Below, piece by piece: positions 14,893 to 16,489 of a DNA stretch of 16,489 bases. The stretch is from assembly GCA_900765095.1 (NCBI GenBank), contig CAAFRB010000017.1, positions 1 to 16,489 of the forward strand, written 5' to 3'. This stretch comes from Clostridia bacterium. GTDB lineage: Bacteria; Bacillota; Clostridia; TANB77; UBA1234. Position 1 is the stretch's first letter. Every line of letters begins with the position of its first letter. Under the pieces are notes generated by a model, which was given only the letters and a program-made list of their open reading frames with translations, was not told where the DNA came from and did not search any database. The position numbers and the translations under genes are program-made.

Positions 14893-16098
14893 ATGAATAG
14901 AAAGGTTGAATCGTACATCAAGTCGATTTTTTCTAGTAATCCTGCTGTAGTAGCAAATCCTACTTGTTATATTTATGACTTGGAGGAGATTACGGCAAAA
15001 ATTGAAGAAATCGATAAAAACAAATGTAATAACGTTTCTTTGTACTACGCAATGAAAGCTAATCCGAACATGGATGTTTTGACTCACGTTATAGGACATG
15101 ACGGTATCTCAGGCGTTGAGATTGCATCGACAGGTGAGTTAGAAAAGGCAAAAGCGGCAGGACTTGATACTTCTAAAGTTCTCTTTACTGGCCCTGGTAA
15201 AACAATGGTTGAACTCGAACAGAGCGTAAGAGAGGGGTTGAGATTTATCAATGTGGAATCTGTGGTCGAGGCGATTCGCATAGACCAGATAGCAGATAGA
15301 GTTGGTGTGGAAAAGATTAATGTACTTCTTAGAGTAAACATAGATTACTTCTTAGATGGTGCATCTGAGTACATGGCAGGTATGTCTACTAAGATGGGAA
15401 TCGACCAGTCAAGATTCTATGATGATTATGCTGTTATTGCAAAACTGAAACATATCAATGTTTGCGGTTTCCATGTTTTTGCAGCTGATGGAGTTTTGGA
15501 CTATAACATTTTGCTTAAGTACACAGACTTTGTTTTTAAGTTTGTTAAAGAAGCAGAAACTGTTGTTGGACAGATTGATGTAATAGACTTCGGTGGTGGA
15601 TTTGGGATAGATTATACCAAGTCAGGCAAATTCTTTGACACGAAGAAATACTTCAATGGATTAGACGAGATCGTCAGAAAATACTCTTTCACTGAGAAGG
15701 AGTTTATCCTCGAACTTGGAAAGTTTATTGTGGGAAGCGCTGGATATTATGCAACTCAGGTTGTAGATATCAAAGACAGTAAAGGTATGAAGCATATCGT
15801 AACTGCCGGTGGCGTTAACCACATGAGATTACCGATTGCTACCGATAGAAAGCATCCTGTATATATCGTGGATATGGGAATTCCCAAAATCTACGACAAG
15901 CAAATCGAAGTCTCGAATGAGAAAGTAGATATCGAAGGTCCGCTTTGCATGACTGAAGATAAGATTTCCTGGAATGAATATATCGAGAGCGCAAAAATTG
16001 GAGATATTGTTGTTTTGGCTCAATCTGGAGCTTATTGCTACAGTGCATCTACTCTGTGGTTTTTAAGTCATCAGATACCGCTTGAATTAATAATTTAA
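14893..16098 (+). CDS. Fold-III PLP-dependent decarboxylase, BtrK-like
   Basis: A 401-residue relative of diaminopimelate/ornithine decarboxylases (alanine-racemase barrel plus beta domain). The PLP lysine is Lys55 in YYAMKANPN. Cofactor contacts include His194 in GFHVFA and GGGFGIDY (234-241). ELGKFIVGSAG (274-284) replaces the usual EPGR motif. The active-site cysteine of the partner subunit is Cys352 in GPLCMTED. The end, AQSGAYCYSAST..FLSHQIPLELII, resembles BtrK of butirosin synthesis and the exosortase-associated decarboxylases rather than lysA. BtrK removes CO2 from glutamyl groups held on a carrier protein, and its relatives often sit beside AMP-ligases, as here. No carrier protein is visible. 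The start is ATG 14893 behind AGGAGG (14880-14885); the upstream in-frame ATG 14818 lacks a ribosome binding site and would read through the leader hairpin. Last gene of the operon. Confidence 0.88.
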   Translation: MNRKVESYIKSIFSSNPAVVANPTCYIYDLEEITAKIEEIDKNKCNNVSLYYAMKANPNMDVLTHVIGHDGISGVEIASTGELEKAKAAGLDTSKVLFTGPGKTMVELEQSVREGLRFINVESVVEAIRIDQIADRVGVEKINVLLRVNIDYFLDGASEYMAGMSTKMGIDQSRFYDDYAVIAKLKHINVCGFHVFAADGVLDYNILLKYTDFVFKFVKEAETVVGQIDVIDFGGGFGIDYTKSGKFFDTKKYFNGLDEIVRKYSFTEKEFILELGKFIVGSAGYYATQVVDIKDSKGMKHIVTAGGVNHMRLPIATDRKHPVYIVDMGIPKIYDKQIEVSNEKVDIEGPLCMTEDKISWNEYIESAKIGDIVVLAQSGAYCYSASTLWFLSHQIPLELII

Positions 16099-16115
16099 AC
16101 AAGTGTAAAAATCAT

Positions 16116-16150
16116 AAAAAAGATTCTATCATTATGATAGAATCTTTTTT
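16116..16150. terminator. Strong bidirectional terminator ending the biosynthetic operon
   Basis: AAAAAAGATTCTATCA (16116-16131) pairs perfectly with TGATAGAATCTTTTTT (16135-16150) around a TTA loop. It begins 18 bases after the decarboxylase stop, and its A- and T-rich arms let it work from either side. Confidence 0.93.
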
Positions 16151-16237
16151 ATGTATTATAAATAGTAATATTTGAGAAAACAATTTAACGATATTCAAAA
16201 AAAGATTATTTTAACAACAAATTACAATTTATTGATG

Positions 16238-16268
16238 AGATTAGTTTGAAATATAACTAGTCTTTTTT
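16238..16268 (+). terminator. Second terminator downstream of the operon
   Basis: AGATTAGTT (16238-16246) pairs with AACTAGTCT (16255-16263), including one G-T wobble, around an 8-base loop, followed by a T-run to 16268. Likely a back-up to the stronger terminator 90 bases upstream. Confidence 0.7.
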
Positions 16269-16308
16269 ATTTTGAAGAAAATTTATATTTTTTATCTAGA
16301 GTATATGA

Positions 16309-16357
16309 TTTTGACCATCTAATGTAGATGAAAATTTCCATCCACGATGGACAAAAA
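16309..16357. repeat. Dyad with two internal hairpins
   Basis: CATCTA-ATG-TAGATG (16316-16330) and CCATC-CAC-GATGG (16338-16350) are two consecutive perfect hairpins. The outer sequences TTTTGACCATC (16309-16319) and GATGGACAAAA (16346-16356) form an imperfect inverted repeat matching at 10 of 11 positions. It may be a protein-binding site or part of an upstream regulatory region for a gene beyond the window; no function is established. Confidence 0.45.
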
Positions 16358-16380
16358 TGTCTAACATAATATAACAAATT

Positions 16381-16436
16381 AATATAAATAATAAATATAA
16401 CAAAAATATAAATAATAATTTAAATTAATATAAATA
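16381..16436. repeat. Short AT-rich direct repeats
   Basis: The 14-mer AATATAAATAATAA occurs at 16381-16394 and again at 16405-16418. Its first ten bases recur at 16427-16436, giving three units spaced about 22-24 bases. This is low-complexity sequence and may have no function. Confidence 0.5.
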
Positions 16437-16489
16437 TAAAATAAGTATTAAATAGTTTCTTTATTTATCTTAAAAAACGTTTTTATATA

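Larger units (their letters stand above)
16151..16489. other. AT-rich non-coding tail
   Basis: No ORF with a ribosome binding site is seen. The stretch contains a second terminator (16238-16268), a pair of small hairpins (16309-16357), short AT-rich repeats (16381-16436) and a 12-base palindrome AAAAACGTTTTT (16473-16484). Confidence 0.6.

Noticed and set aside
16381..16436. CRISPR-like or iteron array in the AT-rich tail
   Set aside because: The units are only 10-14 bases of AT-only, low-complexity sequence with irregular spacing; there are no unique spacers, no cas genes and no replication gene nearby.

Overview
The window looks like a chromosomal segment of a low-GC, Gram-positive anaerobe of the class Clostridia. 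The support is an AT-rich sequence with mostly AGA arginine codons, strong AGGAGG ribosome binding sites, a T-box leader, and an aspS-gatC-gatA-gatB gene order. No species can be named from the sequence alone.

Left part (1-5308): the 3' portion of a T-box leader with its terminator precedes aspS (aspartyl-tRNA synthetase), gatC, gatA and gatB. Together these make the enzymes for tRNA-dependent Asn/Gln formation: Asp is loaded on tRNA and then amidated by GatCAB. As given, aspS carries a one-base frameshift near base 522. A good sigma-A-type promoter just upstream of gatC could let gatCAB be transcribed independently of the T-box.

Middle part (5309-7156): a well-formed promoter, a short hairpin leader and a tRNA-Thr(CGT) gene with encoded CCA are followed by about 0.9 kb of AT-rich, gene-poor DNA. 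This holds terminators, a nested inverted repeat and one 45-codon ORF of unknown origin. A bleomycin-resistance-type VOC protein gene comes next, closed by two terminators.

Right part (7157-16098): an apparently uncharacterised small-molecule biosynthesis locus. It begins with a PaaK-like adenylate-forming ligase. After a promoter, six tightly packed genes follow: a radical SAM enzyme of the archaeosine-lyase-like (RaSEA/TIGR01210) type, a threonine-synthase-like PLP enzyme, a class I aminotransferase, an arginase/agmatinase-family ureohydrolase, an ABC-F ATPase and a BtrK-like fold-III PLP decarboxylase. The six have higher GC and more CGT/CGC arginine codons than the genes to the left, suggesting separate ancestry. 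A plausible reading is that the enzymes build an amino-acid-derived amine, amidine or guanidine compound, and that the ABC-F protein protects the producer's ribosomes. No carrier protein, NRPS/PKS module, dedicated exporter or regulator is visible in the window.

Right edge (16099-16489): a strong bidirectional terminator, a second terminator, a small dyad structure and low-complexity AT-rich repeats. No gene is seen there.
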